Numbered from the stretch's first letter, positions 53,486 through 62,191 are shown. The stretch is 64,000 nt of DNA from an uncultured Pseudomonadales bacterium (GCA_958296165.1 OY282447.1:2914001-2978000); one strand, 5' to 3'. Program-made: numbers and translations. The notes: generated by a model not told the origin, from the sequence alone.

Positions 53486-54502
53486 ATGAGTTCTTCGGCC
53501 ATCAGCCTGTTCGCCGGCGCCGGCGGCATGGACATCAGCGTTCACGGCGCCGGGTTCAAGACCGTCTGCGCCATCGAGAGCGACCCGCACTGCGCCGCCA
53601 CGCTGCGCCGAAACGGCGCTCGCAAGGTGGTATGGCAAGCGGATGTGCGTGTGGTCGATGTGTTGGGGTTCAAGGCTGGTGAACTGGGGCTGGTGCATGG
53701 TGGGCCGCCGTGCCAGCCGTTCAGCCAAATTGGCAAGCAAGCCGGCATGGACGACCCGCGCGGCGCGTTGATCTTCGAGATCTTGCGGTTTGTGCGAGTG
53801 ATCCGCCCCACCGCGGTGTTGGTAGAGCAGGTTCCGAACTTTCTGCGCACCCAAGCGCCAAACGGTCGGCGCTTGGTGGAGGAACTGCGCGACGAGTTCC
53901 GCGCGCTTGGCTACGACATGCACTTGGACGTGTTGGACGCGCAAGCGCATGGCGTGGCGCAGCGCCGGCGCCGGGCGTTGTTCGTGTGCCTGCCAACCGG
54001 CGCATCGTTCGATTTCCCGCTGGCGACCGAAAGGGCAGCGACGGTCGGCAAGGCGCTGCGCGGGCTGCCGACCCCATCGTGTGCCGATGAATCGCCAACG
54101 GTGGCGAACCACGTGGACGTGACGCCGCAGCGCGATCAAGAGCGCATCGCCTACGTGCCGGAAGGGCTGTGGCTCGCCAAAGCGCCGGACGTGCCGCCGG
54201 ACATTCTTCGCAATCTCACCCGCAAGGACACCACCAAGTACCGGCGCCTGCACCGTGACGGCATCGCCCCAACGCTGCGTTGCGGCGAAGCTCTCTACCA
54301 CCCGGTGGAAAACCGCTACATCACGCCGCGCGAGGCCGCGCGCCTGCAGGGCTTCCCGGATCGGCACGTGTTCGAAGGGCCCATCCGCCGCCGCACTGGT
54401 CGGGTACGGGATTTGGACCAGCACCGACAAGTGGCCAACGCCGTGCCGCCGCCGCTGGCTCGCGCGGTTGCCGCGCAGGTGCGGGAGGCCCTGTGTCTGT
54501 AG
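53486..54502 (+). CDS. DNA (cytosine-5) methyltransferase
   Basis: A 338-residue C5-MTase with SLFAGAGGMDIS (motif I), the catalytic cysteine C76 in GGPPCQPFSQIGKQ (motif IV), VLVEQVPNF (motif VI, EQV where most have ENV), AQRRRRALFVC (motif VIII) and ANAVPPPLARA (motif X). ATG 53486 lies 24 bp past the ligase gene. Its end overlaps the next gene by 10 bp, so the two form a restriction-modification unit. The specificity is not readable from sequence; the NotI-like partner would suggest a GC-rich site. Confidence 0.93.
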   Translation: MSSSAISLFAGAGGMDISVHGAGFKTVCAIESDPHCAATLRRNGARKVVWQADVRVVDVLGFKAGELGLVHGGPPCQPFSQIGKQAGMDDPRGALIFEILRFVRVIRPTAVLVEQVPNFLRTQAPNGRRLVEELRDEFRALGYDMHLDVLDAQAHGVAQRRRRALFVCLPTGASFDFPLATERAATVGKALRGLPTPSCADESPTVANHVDVTPQRDQERIAYVPEGLWLAKAPDVPPDILRNLTRKDTTKYRRLHRDGIAPTLRCGEALYHPVENRYITPREAARLQGFPDRHVFEGPIRRRTGRVRDLDQHRQVANAVPPPLARAVAAQVREALCL

Positions 54503-55471
54503 TTGAGGAGCTCTATGGGCAGCAGCTCGCCGCCGAGGGCTTGGACCAAGCTGCGTTTAGAACTGCCGTCTGCCCCTTCACGCAGACAACGTGCGATGGA
54601 GGCGGCAACCGCGACATGGCGCGGGTGGCGGCATCCGACCCGGCACTCGGGCCGTTCTTCAACAGGCAAGTCGGCGAAACGACCGGCGGCTACCTGCCAT
54701 GCGGTGTTTGCTCGGTGCGCTTACCCAGGGAGGATGTGGTCTGGGCCATCTGCCCTAGACGACTCTTGACTTTTGGGCCCAGCGGCGTAGCTGACGGTCA
54801 AGCGGAGCTTGCGAACAAAGTGTTCGCTATCGCGGGTTTCGAGCCTGATGAGGAGGTCTCCGTTTGGACCGAGATTTCTTTGATCGAAGTTGGCTCTGGC
54901 GGCGGCCGTTTTCAACTATCGATTGGACTACGTTCTCCGCAGCACGCGACATGGCGCAGTTCCCATAGTCGTAGAGGTGATGACGTGTTCGACATCGGGC
55001 GGCAACCGATCCAAGGGTACCGACATCCAAGGTGCCTTCCGACGGGCCGTGCTGTTCGCACACACGCCCGTCACTGATCCCGTCGAGGCGCCGGGCGTCA
55101 ATGTACGGCAAGTGTGGGCGAGGATGGCATCGCAGATGATCGCGAAGTCCGAAGCCGCCAACAGTTGGGGAGGGCGGACGATCTGGGTGGTTCAAGATCG
55201 ACTGGTGGAGTACATCCGCACGAACACCGCCCTGCCACTTGACGCACTGCACGCCCCGGATTGGGCGCCAGGTGAGGTCAACATGCTGGTCTCCAACCTG
55301 ACGCAGCCGATCGCGCTTTACTCTGGGCCGATCCGGGCCGCAGGCGGCACCGGCGCGTGTTGGCTTGAGCTGCTCGGCACGCCACATATCCCAACCCTAG
55401 GCAGCATCACGCGCAAACTCGACGAGAAGGCACCTGTGGCTACTTTCCGAGTTCCTGCGCCGCTGTCGTAG
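54493..55471 (+). pseudogene. NotI-like type II restriction endonuclease, frameshifted
   Basis: From GTG 54493 (after GGGAGG) the product has cysteines at 27, 34, 70, 73 and 87 in CPFTQTTC, LPCGVCSVRL and ICPRRLLTFG, resembling the Cys4 iron-binding domain of NotI-family enzymes. The frame shifts near 54888. It resumes as YRLDYVLRSTRHGAVPIVVEV and MTCSTSGGNRSKGTDIQGAF, a possible PD-(D/E)XK core. One base lost near GAAGTTGG would explain it. The methyltransferase is intact, so the endonuclease may be dead. Family assignment is from motif memory. Confidence 0.6.
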
Positions 55472-55539
55472 GTAGCTCGGTGGGGGGAAGCCCTGACTGG
55501 AATCGGCCTTAGGAGCTCACGCCTTGGCCTCGAAGTCCT

Positions 55540-55764
55540 CTATCGGTCGTCGCCATATATCTGTTCCCGGCCAATCTTGCCTGTCAGGGAGGCGGCGGAG
55601 ATGTGCAGGGCGGGCATGGCAGTATGCCGATCAGAGGCGGAGCCCACCGTCTCGGCGAGGATGGATTGGACCTCCTTCTGCAATGATCGCCCGTTCAGCA
55701 ATGCTCGTCGCTTCAAGGCTTGGTGGACTTCGTCCGGCAGCCCGCGAATGAGGAAGTTCGGCAT
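55540..55764 (-). CDS. FitA-like ribbon-helix-helix antitoxin, no toxin partner
   Basis: A 74-residue protein starting MPNFLIRGLPDEVHQALKRRALLNGRSLQKEVQSIL, the ribbon-helix-helix pattern of FitA/VapB antitoxins that bind their own operator. A PIN toxin should follow it on the minus strand, but downstream there are only stops and the tail of the plus-strand endonuclease gene. It may be an orphan or remnant. ATG 55764 is the likely start; the frame continues upstream without homology. Confidence 0.8.
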   Translation of the reverse strand: MPNFLIRGLPDEVHQALKRRALLNGRSLQKEVQSILAETVGSASDRHTAMPALHISAASLTGKIGREQIYGDDR

Positions 55765-56011
55765 CGAGTCTTCCGAGTCGTTGAGGTCGATTCGGATGAT
55801 GCCGACATCGCGGCTCAACGCAAAGCTGACGTTGCAGCACGAAACGTATATCGAGAGTGTGGGGTTGATGGTGCCTGACGTCACGGTGAGTGCGCCTGCC
55901 GGGTGAGCGGAGTCACCGTGCTTCTACGGTGCCTTCTACTGTGTGGTCGAGCTAGGGCCGACACTCACGCCGCGAGCGCACGCCATGTGTACACTTGCGA
56001 ATACCAACTCG

Positions 56012-56278
56012 ATGCGGACATTACGCGTGGAACTAACCGCAAAGGCGCTGCGAAGCCAAGTTGCCGCTGCGCTCGCCTGCGTAGAACGCGGCGAGACAGT
56101 CATAATTACCTATCGAGGCAAGCCTCGGGCAAGGTTGGTGAGCGTGGATCAGTCCGCCCAGATGGACGGCAACGAGGACCCGATGCCGGCTTTTGGCATG
56201 TGGCAGGACCGGGACGACATGGCAGACGTTGACGCCTACGTTCGAGAAGTACGCAAGGGTCGTCCCCTAGTTGGTTGA
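56012..56278 (+). CDS. Phd/YefM-type antitoxin
   Basis: An 88-residue prevent-host-death antitoxin: RTLRVELTAKALRSQVAAALACVERGETVIITYRGKPRARLVSV is the DNA-binding fold, and the acidic C-terminal tail should wrap the toxin. ATG 56012 is chosen over upstream in-frame starts because it begins at the conserved fold. It overlaps the start of a decayed PIN gene by 8 bp, a classic pair layout. Confidence 0.85.
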   Translation: MRTLRVELTAKALRSQVAAALACVERGETVIITYRGKPRARLVSVDQSAQMDGNEDPMPAFGMWQDRDDMADVDAYVREVRKGRPLVG

Positions 56279-56530
56279 TACGGATGTCTTGATCTGGTTC
56301 TTGCGTGGGAGACACTCGGCGCGGGCAGCAGTCGAGGCTCGTCCCTCCGTCGAAGTCTCCGCGGTGAGCTTGGCCGCGCAGGCTCTGGCACGGTTACCTA
56401 CATGAAACTGGTGTAGGGCGTCCAGGACAACGCGGAGCTGCGGCTTCTGCGTCGCCTTGCGGTGCAACCCGAGCCGATTGAACGCACGCCGCTGGTTGAA
56501 GGAAGCTCCCTCGCGATTGTGTTGACGGCA
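56271..56530 (+). pseudogene. Decayed PIN-domain toxin (VapC-like)
   Basis: A TTG at 56271 opens MVDTDVLIWFLRGRHSARAAVE, a good VapC N-terminus with the first catalytic aspartates. After SAV the frame changes through a short inserted stretch, and TYMKLV is followed by TAG where QGVQDNAELRLLRRL continues, so CAG has become TAG. The rest drifts into unrecognisable sequence by about 56530. The antitoxin gene upstream is intact, leaving a solitary antitoxin. Confidence 0.7.
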
Positions 56531-56585
56531 TCGACCGTCGGCCGTACATTTACTTGCCGCATGTACGTCTTGCAGGAACTTCGAG

Positions 56586-56837
56586 ATGCAAACCAAACTG
56601 ACGCTCCGACTTGACGACCAGCTCGTCAGGCAAGCAAAACAACACGCGAAGCAAACTGGGTGCTCGGTCTCGCAAATGGTCGCGGACTACTTCTCAGCCA
56701 TTGCCTCCATGGAGTCGCGGCCCTCAACGTTGGCGCCCAAGGTGTCGCAGTTGATGGGTGCGCTTGAAGGTGCCGGCGTAGACGAAGCGGACTATCACGC
56801 CCACTTGGAGAGGAAATACCTTGAAGGTGATGTTTGA
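56586..56837 (+). CDS. DUF6364-like antitoxin
   Basis: An 83-residue protein, MQTKLTLRLDDQLVRQAKQHAKQTGCSVSQMVADYF, typical of RHH antitoxins grouped in DUF6364, with an acidic, helical C-terminus. It overlaps the following PIN toxin by 17 bp. The upstream region 56530-56585 may contain its promoter, but no clear boxes were seen. Confidence 0.78.
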   Translation: MQTKLTLRLDDQLVRQAKQHAKQTGCSVSQMVADYFSAIASMESRPSTLAPKVSQLMGALEGAGVDEADYHAHLERKYLEGDV

Positions 56838-57252
56838 CGCCAATGTTGTCCTTGATGTTCTGTTGCGGCGTCAGCCATTCAATGGGCCATCCGGCGAACT
56901 GCTTTCGCGGGCTGAATCCGGCGATGTTCAGGGCTACATTTGCGCCAGTGTGGTGACCACGATCTTCTATCTGGCACGCAAAGTGGTTGGGCTGGATGAT
57001 GCCCGTCGCCAAGTGCGTACGATTCTGTCGATTCTCGACGTGGCACCAATCACTCGCGCGGTGCTGCAGGAGGCGGCCGAGAGCAACATGAGTGACTTTG
57101 AGGATGCTGTCGTCGCTGCATCCGCCCGCCAGATGCAAGTGCAGGCCATCGCCACGCGCAACGAGCGGGATTTCGTGAGAGCTCCGGTCTCTGCCTACTC
57201 GCCAGCTTCGTTGCTGGCGCTTCTCGATGCATCGGCCAAGCAACGGAGGTAA
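56821..57252 (+). CDS. PIN-domain toxin
   Basis: A 143-residue PIN-domain ribonuclease: MFDANVVLDVLLRRQPFN supplies the first acidic residues and SNMSDFEDAVVAASARQ the later ones, near ATRNERDF. Start TTG 56821 (MKVMFDAN) or the ATG three codons on. The pair with the DUF6364 antitoxin looks intact. The target RNA is unknown. Confidence 0.87.
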   Translation: MKVMFDANVVLDVLLRRQPFNGPSGELLSRAESGDVQGYICASVVTTIFYLARKVVGLDDARRQVRTILSILDVAPITRAVLQEAAESNMSDFEDAVVAASARQMQVQAIATRNERDFVRAPVSAYSPASLLALLDASAKQRR

Positions 57253-57310
57253 TGTGCATCATAGCTGTTAATGGCATAAATGACATATGAAAGGACGATA
57301 ACAGTCTCCA

Positions 57311-57344
57311 TATAGATGACAATGACATGGATATGTCATCTATA
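57311..57344. promoter_or_regulatory. Inverted-repeat operator upstream of the double-HTH gene
   Basis: TATAGATGACA (57311-57321) and TGTCATCTATA (57334-57344) are a perfect 11-bp inverted repeat around a 12-bp spacer that itself contains ATGACAT. Another ATGACAT occurs near 57279. The region is AT-rich against a GC-rich background. It begins 56 bp before the regulator start and probably binds that protein. Confidence 0.65.
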
Positions 57345-57399
57345 GCGCATGAGAACGTTGCTAAGGTATGCGCCTCCAAACCAAACGAGGTGTCTGGCT

Positions 57400-58644
57400 A
57401 TGCCGACCATCGACCCCAAGCGCTTACTCGAACTACGCAACCGCAAAGGGCTCTCGCGCCAAGCCCTTGCAGCAGAAGCACATGTGTCCGAGCGCCAACT
57501 CGCACGCATCGAGACCGAGGATGTTCAGGTCCGCTCTACCACGCTTGAACGCCTAGCGCGGGCTTTGGATGTGGATGGCGCAGTGATCTTAGGCGCGGAA
57601 CCGTTGCCGGCGGCCGACGACGAGGAATCGCCGCTTGAGATCGATCCACGGAATCTCAGGGCTCTGCGGAAGGCCAAGAGGCTGTCGCGTCGCCAGCTGG
57701 CCGTGAAATCTCGAGTTTCGGAGCGCCAGCTCGCCCGCCTTGAATCGTCGCGGAAGGCAGTACGATCGACGACGTTCAGGAGAATAGCTGAGGCCCTTGG
57801 TACCGACAGCAAGGAGCTGTCTGGGGCGAGCCCTTTGCAGCCGGCACCTGCACCGCCCGAGGATGTCCACGTTGGTCTGCGAGTCTCACCTCAGCTTCGC
57901 CTAGCCTACGACTTGGTCCGTCTCCGCTACGGACCTACGCGGAAGCAGATCGTCGAACTCGCACCACTGCTGTTCGTCCTGCTCGCGGAGGGCAGTTTGG
58001 CCTGGCGAAAGAAACGCGTCGGTGAAGTCGACGAGCTTGTCCACCGTTTGCATGAGCTGGGCAAGGACAGTCAGCTCTATTTCGCGAAGTATGTAGAGGA
58101 TGTGTGCGAGGCAGCGGTGGAGGTCGAGAAGACCTCGATTAGGAGCGCGGACGTTTTAGGTGACACGGTTAGGGGTGAAGATTATCTGTATCAGCGCTTC
58201 ACCGAAGACGACTTGTACGGCGTTGTGCCGTTTGCGGACTATTTGTGCAACCTGGCCGAAGACATGGGAATCGAAGGCATTGTCGACTTCTATCCGAACG
58301 ACTCCGATGCGATGGTGGGGTATGACACGATCTGGGGCGCTGAACCCTACGAAGTCTGTCGGGACCGCTTGGCCGAACTGACGGGAGGATCGAAGTACGC
58401 ACGATGGGCGTTGCTGTATGGCGATGTTCAGTTGTCGAACATTCCGCAAGATCTGTTGGAGCCGGAGGCCAAAGACGCAAGGGTCGCGTGGCTGGAAAGC
58501 AAGCTGAGCGACGAGGTGCGGAGTCGGCAGGATGATTTGGACTCTGAATTAGAGTCTATAGGGCGCGACTTGGCGCTGACGTTAGAGGCCGTCCGAGAGG
58601 AGGGGATCGATCCCAGCGCTGGCCAGACGGGAGATCCTCAATGA
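57400..58644 (+). CDS. Transcriptional regulator with two tandem XRE-type HTH domains and a large unknown C-terminal domain
   Basis: A 414-residue protein. Two similar helix-turn-helix domains lie at about 8-58 (RNRKGLSRQALAAEAHVSERQLARIE) and 84-135 (RKAKRLSRRQLAVKSRVSERQLARLE), separated by an acidic linker. The remaining ~270 residues include LVRLRYGPTRKQIVELAPLLFVLLAEGSLAW and are unknown to me. GAGG lies 9 bp before ATG 57400. It overlaps the small gene downstream by 4 bp. The palindrome at 57311-57344 suggests autoregulation. Two HTHs in one chain may bind the paired half-sites. Confidence 0.82.
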   Translation: MPTIDPKRLLELRNRKGLSRQALAAEAHVSERQLARIETEDVQVRSTTLERLARALDVDGAVILGAEPLPAADDEESPLEIDPRNLRALRKAKRLSRRQLAVKSRVSERQLARLESSRKAVRSTTFRRIAEALGTDSKELSGASPLQPAPAPPEDVHVGLRVSPQLRLAYDLVRLRYGPTRKQIVELAPLLFVLLAEGSLAWRKKRVGEVDELVHRLHELGKDSQLYFAKYVEDVCEAAVEVEKTSIRSADVLGDTVRGEDYLYQRFTEDDLYGVVPFADYLCNLAEDMGIEGIVDFYPNDSDAMVGYDTIWGAEPYEVCRDRLAELTGGSKYARWALLYGDVQLSNIPQDLLEPEAKDARVAWLESKLSDEVRSRQDDLDSELESIGRDLALTLEAVREEGIDPSAGQTGDPQ

Positions 58645-58901
58645 TCAAGGTCACGGACCACGCGGTGCTCCGGTATCTGGAGCGAGAAATGGATTTAGAT
58701 GTCGAGCGAATCCGCGACACCATTGCCCACTCACTCGGCTCCCGCCGGGCGCAGCAGCTTGTCGAGTTCAGCGGCGGTGCCCGTTGCCAGATCAAGGTGG
58801 AGGGGATGATCTATTGCTTGCGCAGAAACACTGTGACTACATTCCTCGGACGAAAAGGAAAGACCAGGCTACGAGAGTCGTCCGGCGGTGTGCAGAGATG
58901 A
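58641..58901 (+). CDS. Small protein coupled to the double-HTH regulator
   Basis: An 86-residue protein beginning MIKVTDHAVLRYLEREMDLDVERIRDTIAHSL, with a basic C-terminus (FLGRKGKTRLRESSGGVQR). The N-terminal pattern resembles DUF4258-type small proteins, but this is uncertain. ATGA overlap couples it to the regulator, so it may be a toxin or effector. Its last 30 bp belong to the 254-bp duplicated segment that recurs at 61939. Confidence 0.65.
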   Translation: MIKVTDHAVLRYLEREMDLDVERIRDTIAHSLGSRRAQQLVEFSGGARCQIKVEGMIYCLRRNTVTTFLGRKGKTRLRESSGGVQR

Positions 58902-59125
58902 CTGGGTCCTATCGCGCATGCTCCATACTCTCGAAATACACCTCACGATGATCCGTTACCGCTCGCAGATGCCTGCTCAGCGCCGGCAGATAAGGGCTGC
59001 GTCGAGCCAGTTCGCCGTTGATCGTTTCCACTGTCAGGGCGCTTGCGCGCTCGGCAGATCGGGATCAGGTTGGGCAGTAGGGCATCGAGGCCGGCATCGT
59101 CTGGGTCTAGATGGATGGTCAAGCG
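58872..59125. repeat. Direct repeat copy 1: small-gene end plus decayed 3' end of the Lhr-type helicase gene
   Basis: About 254 bp that match 61939-62191 at roughly nine bases in ten. On the minus strand it still encodes RLTIHLDPDDAGLDALLPNLIPICRARKR, the helicase C-terminal region, then goes out of frame through one extra G near 59039. It fills most of the gene-free stretch 58902-59236. The rest (59126-59236) holds only a short CGCGCCGT/ACGGCGCG palindrome near 59217-59233. Confidence 0.85.
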
Positions 59126-59236
59126 GTGCCGCACGGCCCGCACCGTGCCGATCTTCGCCGAAGCCTGCGAGACCGTCATCTCGATCCACGCCGGGAGCTG
59201 GAGCTCCTGTCACAGCGCGCCGTGACGGCGCGGATG

Positions 59237-59605
59237 CTATGACCGATCTTCGGCATCCCTAGCCCACTGCGTCAGTGCATGCCCGACCGCAGCGTATGCA
59301 TCGCTGATCTTATCCGCCAAGTCTGTGGCACTTCGACCGTTGCTTGGTGCCTTGTAGCTTACGTTGCCGCTCAACTCCGGCCAATGCGATGCAGTGTCGG
59401 AGTCTTCCACGGCGGTCCTCAACTGAAATTCGACGGTTACCTCTCCGCCGTCATCGTCATCAGTCTCGTTTTGCACGTAATCCACATCGATTTTGTAGAA
59501 CATCGCGTCCAGCGAGACCTCGACGTTTTCCTCCGCACGGACGGCTTTCTTTCCCCTTGCCCTACGAGGTGGCGTGTCTTGCTCGTCCTCACCAAAGATG
59601 CCCAT
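59237..59605 (-). CDS. Acidic hypothetical protein
   Basis: I do not recognise this 122-residue protein, which begins MGIFGEDEQDTPPRRARGKK. A basic patch is followed by a strongly acidic region with VSLDAMFYKIDVDYVQNETDDDDGG and VTVEFQLRTAVEDSD, then ATDLADKISDAYAAVGHAL. It looks soluble. A GGAAGGGAG lies before ATG 59605 and a good sigma-70 promoter lies at 59714-59742. It sits in the segment between the two direct repeats, so it may be cargo. Confidence 0.7.
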   Translation of the reverse strand: MGIFGEDEQDTPPRRARGKKAVRAEENVEVSLDAMFYKIDVDYVQNETDDDDGGEVTVEFQLRTAVEDSDTASHWPELSGNVSYKAPSNGRSATDLADKISDAYAAVGHALTQWARDAEDRS

Positions 59606-59713
59606 GCTCCCTTCCTCGATCCGCGTAAAGCCGTGCTCCCCTGAGCAGCCGCTGGCAAGCCCCTCCACGCCGGCGGCTCGGTCCTGCGCCGGACTTCTGC
59701 TCGGAGCATCGAA

Positions 59714-59742
59714 AGAATACGCCGCCCGCCGGACGCCGTCAA
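59714..59742 (-). promoter_or_regulatory. Sigma-70 promoter for the acidic hypothetical gene
   Basis: On the minus strand TTGACG (59742-59737), 17 bp, then TATTCT (59719-59714), 109 bp upstream of the 59605 start: five of six and four of six consensus bases with ideal spacing. The rest of the gene-free stretch 59606-59949 shows nothing else I can support. Confidence 0.55.
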
Positions 59743-59949
59743 TCGCTTGAGCCGGCACAGCTAGGGCCATCCTGTTGTCGGCGCTTGGCGGGCGTTCGGC
59801 TCGGGCTGGTTGCCTGGATGGCATTCGACTGGCACGGAGTCCGGCGGGCGAGCGGTTTTCCGAGTCGCCGGCGCTTCGTTTCGAGCGGCTGGCTGCGAGT
59901 CGGCCGCGGGGCGGCCCGACGCGCGCCGCCGTCCTTTGGCAGGGTCGGG

Positions 59950-61926
59950 TCAGAAGGCCGGGGCGAGCACTTCGCGCAGGGCGTCGGCCTGCCTGGCGGC
60001 GTAGTGGCGGTGCGCCTGGGGCTGGTGCCGGAAGCGTCCGCGCATGCGGACGATGGAAATGGCGGCGTTGGAGAGGCAGGCGAGGTTGCGCGGCAGCCTG
60101 CCGGCGCGGACGCGCGAGCGGTCCTCGTCGAAGGAGAAGTCGCGGACGTAGTGGACGCGGTTCTCGATCTCCCAGTGTCCGCGGTTGAGGGCGAGGATGT
60201 CGGAAGCGCCGGCGCGCCGGGGCGGGAGCGAGGTCAGGCCGTGCACGGTCTCTTCGGAGGTCCTGCCGGACTTGAGGACGGTGCGGTGCCGGACGACGCG
60301 GAACGCCTGGCGGCGGCCGGGCAGCGCCGCGACCTCGTCGGGCACGCCGTCGAGGGGCACGACGGAGCAGACGCGCTCCTCCAGCCGCCCGTGGCCCTTG
60401 TCGGCGGCGCGGCGGGACGCGGCGCCGTCCCAGTCGAGGATGCGGAGGTCGTCGAGCAGCGTCGGGCGGTTGTTCTTGACCGGCACGACGTAGTCGCCGC
60501 CGCCGTCGACGATCAGCCGGGCGGTGTTCGGGCAGCTGTGCAGCGCGTCGAGGGTGACGACGCGGCCGGCCACGCCGATCCCGCGCAGCAGCCGGCGGGC
60601 GCCTTCGATCTCGCCGCCGGCGCCGTCGGAGGCGACCTGGCCGCGCACCACGCCGCTGCCGTGCTCGACCGCGGCGACGAACATGCGGTCCGGGTCGGGG
60701 CCGCCGGGACGGTTCAGCGGCGCCGACTTGCCGTCGACGGCGAGCGCGCCGCCGGCGGGCCGGCCGGCGGCGGCGAAGCGCCGCGCCGCGTCGTCCAGGG
60801 CGTCGGGGTCGAGTTCCGACAGCACGCGGTGGACGCAGGACTTCGACGGCGGCGTGAATCGCCCGGTCGTCGGGCTGCGGAACGCCCTGACCGCCGCCAG
60901 CTGGCGCTGCGTCAGCCGCGCCGCGAACTCGGCGATCGCCGTCGGCCCCCGCGCCCCCGCCAGCTTCGCGGCCGCGGACACCGCCAGCACCGTCGCCAGC
61001 GAATGCCGCAGGCCGCGCCGCCGGCGATGCTCCGGCACCTGGCGCAGAAAGTCGCACAGGCTGCGCAGCCGCGCGTCCGAAGGCGGCCCGGACGGCGACT
61101 GCGACGGCAGCGGCGCCGGCTCGTCCAGCCCGCGCAGCGCCTCCCGCGCCCCGCGCGACAGCGGCCGAACGAACACCCGCTTCGGCCGCCCGTGCGCCAC
61201 CCACTCGCCATGCGACCTCGCGTAGCCCCGCGTCTCCCCCAGCTCGACCCAGTTCGACGCCCGGTAGCACGTCCCCTCGAAACGAGACGGATCCACGAAC
61301 GTCTCCGCCACCAGCGCCGGATGCCCCAGCGCCGCCTCCATGTCCGACGACAGACGCCGCAGCGACAGCGACAGCACCCGCGACGCCAGGTTCCGCGCCC
61401 CCGCGCCCGGCAGGATCAGGAAGCGCGTGTTGTTCGCCACCAGCCGCAGACGCCGGAACTGCTGCTCCGGCGCCCAGCCGATCCAGGCGTCCCGCGCCTC
61501 GCCTTGAACGCCCCCGGCTGCCAGCCAGCCAGCGCCAGCCAGCGTCCGTCCGCCGTCTCCGCGACGTGACGGACCCCGCCCCCGAACAGACATCGAAACC
61601 CCAGGTAGTGGTGCCTCTCCATCAGCCGGTCCCATTCCGCCCGCTCCGCGCCGCCGACCGCCGGACGCACCGACACCTCCGACAGCGCCAACCCCCTCGC
61701 GCTCGACCTTCCCACGACTCCTCGCGACAGCCACGACGCGCCCATCCTGAACCATCCGCCGGCGAATGTCCAGAGCGTCCTGCTTCTCCAACCGCCTCAA
61801 CGACTTGGCGTCAACTTTGGGATAGCCCTGGCCGGCACAGCGCTTGAACCGGTTGTCAACGTAAAGTAGAAATGTCCCCTTCTGCTGTCGATGGCATTCC
61901 CCCCCGTCCTCTTTCACACCCCGCAC
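59950..61926 (-). mobile_element. Insertion element with a DruA-like/ISAs1 transposase
   Basis: The element's coding region runs from about 61926 to 59950 on the minus strand. Its outer ends are not defined: I could not find terminal inverted repeats or a target duplication. Base composition differs from neighbours (very CG-rich, Arg/Ala-heavy). It lies between two 254-bp direct repeats that are not target duplications. The element probably inserted in or helped create the rearranged segment. Confidence 0.7.
59950..61926 (-). pseudogene. DruA-like (DUF4338) N-domain fused to ISAs1-type transposase, frameshifted in the N-domain
   Basis: The C-terminal ~440 residues are an intact-looking ISAs1 transposase with DDE motifs LAVDGKSAPLNR, VVTLDALHSCPNTARLIVDGGGDYVV and RGHWEIENRVHYVRDFSFDEDRSR. 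Ahead of it lies a DUF4338/DruA-like domain: ALSEVSVRP, MERHHYLGFRCLFGGGVRHVA, then WIGWAPEQQFRRLRLVANNTRFLILPG and AETFVDPSRFEGTCYRASNW. The parts change frame near 61690 and 61500, and further N-terminal residues (KVDAKSLRRLEKQDALDIRRR) are in the first frame. So the whole protein is probably not made, but the catalytic half is open. Confidence 0.75.
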
Positions 61927-61938
61927 TAGTCATCGTCT

Positions 61939-62191
61939 CGAGAGTCGTCCGGCGGTGTGAAGAGATGACCGGGGCCTATCGCGCATGCTCCATAGTCTCG
62001 AAATACACCCCCCGATGATCCGTCACCGCTCGCAGATGCCTGCTGAGCGCCGGCAGATAAGGGCTGCGTCGAGCCGGTTCGCCGTTGATCGTCTCCACTG
62101 TCAGGCGCTTACGCGCCCGGCAGATCGGGATCAGGTTTGGCAGTAGGGCATTGAGGCCGGCATCGTCTGGGTCTAGATGGATGGTCAAGCG
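61939..62191. repeat. Direct repeat copy 2: intact 3' end of the Lhr-type helicase gene
   Basis: About 253 bp matching 58872-59125. Here the helicase frame is intact to its TAG at 61978-61976, and the segment also starts with a near-copy of the last 30 bp of the small gene at 58641. This implies those two 3' ends were once adjacent, with the repeat now flanking about 2.8 kb of inserted DNA. Confidence 0.85.

Noticed and set aside
59217-59233. CGCGCCGT/ACGGCGCG palindrome as a terminator or IS end
   Set aside because: It has a one-base loop, no T-run, and no matching copy at the other end of the element.
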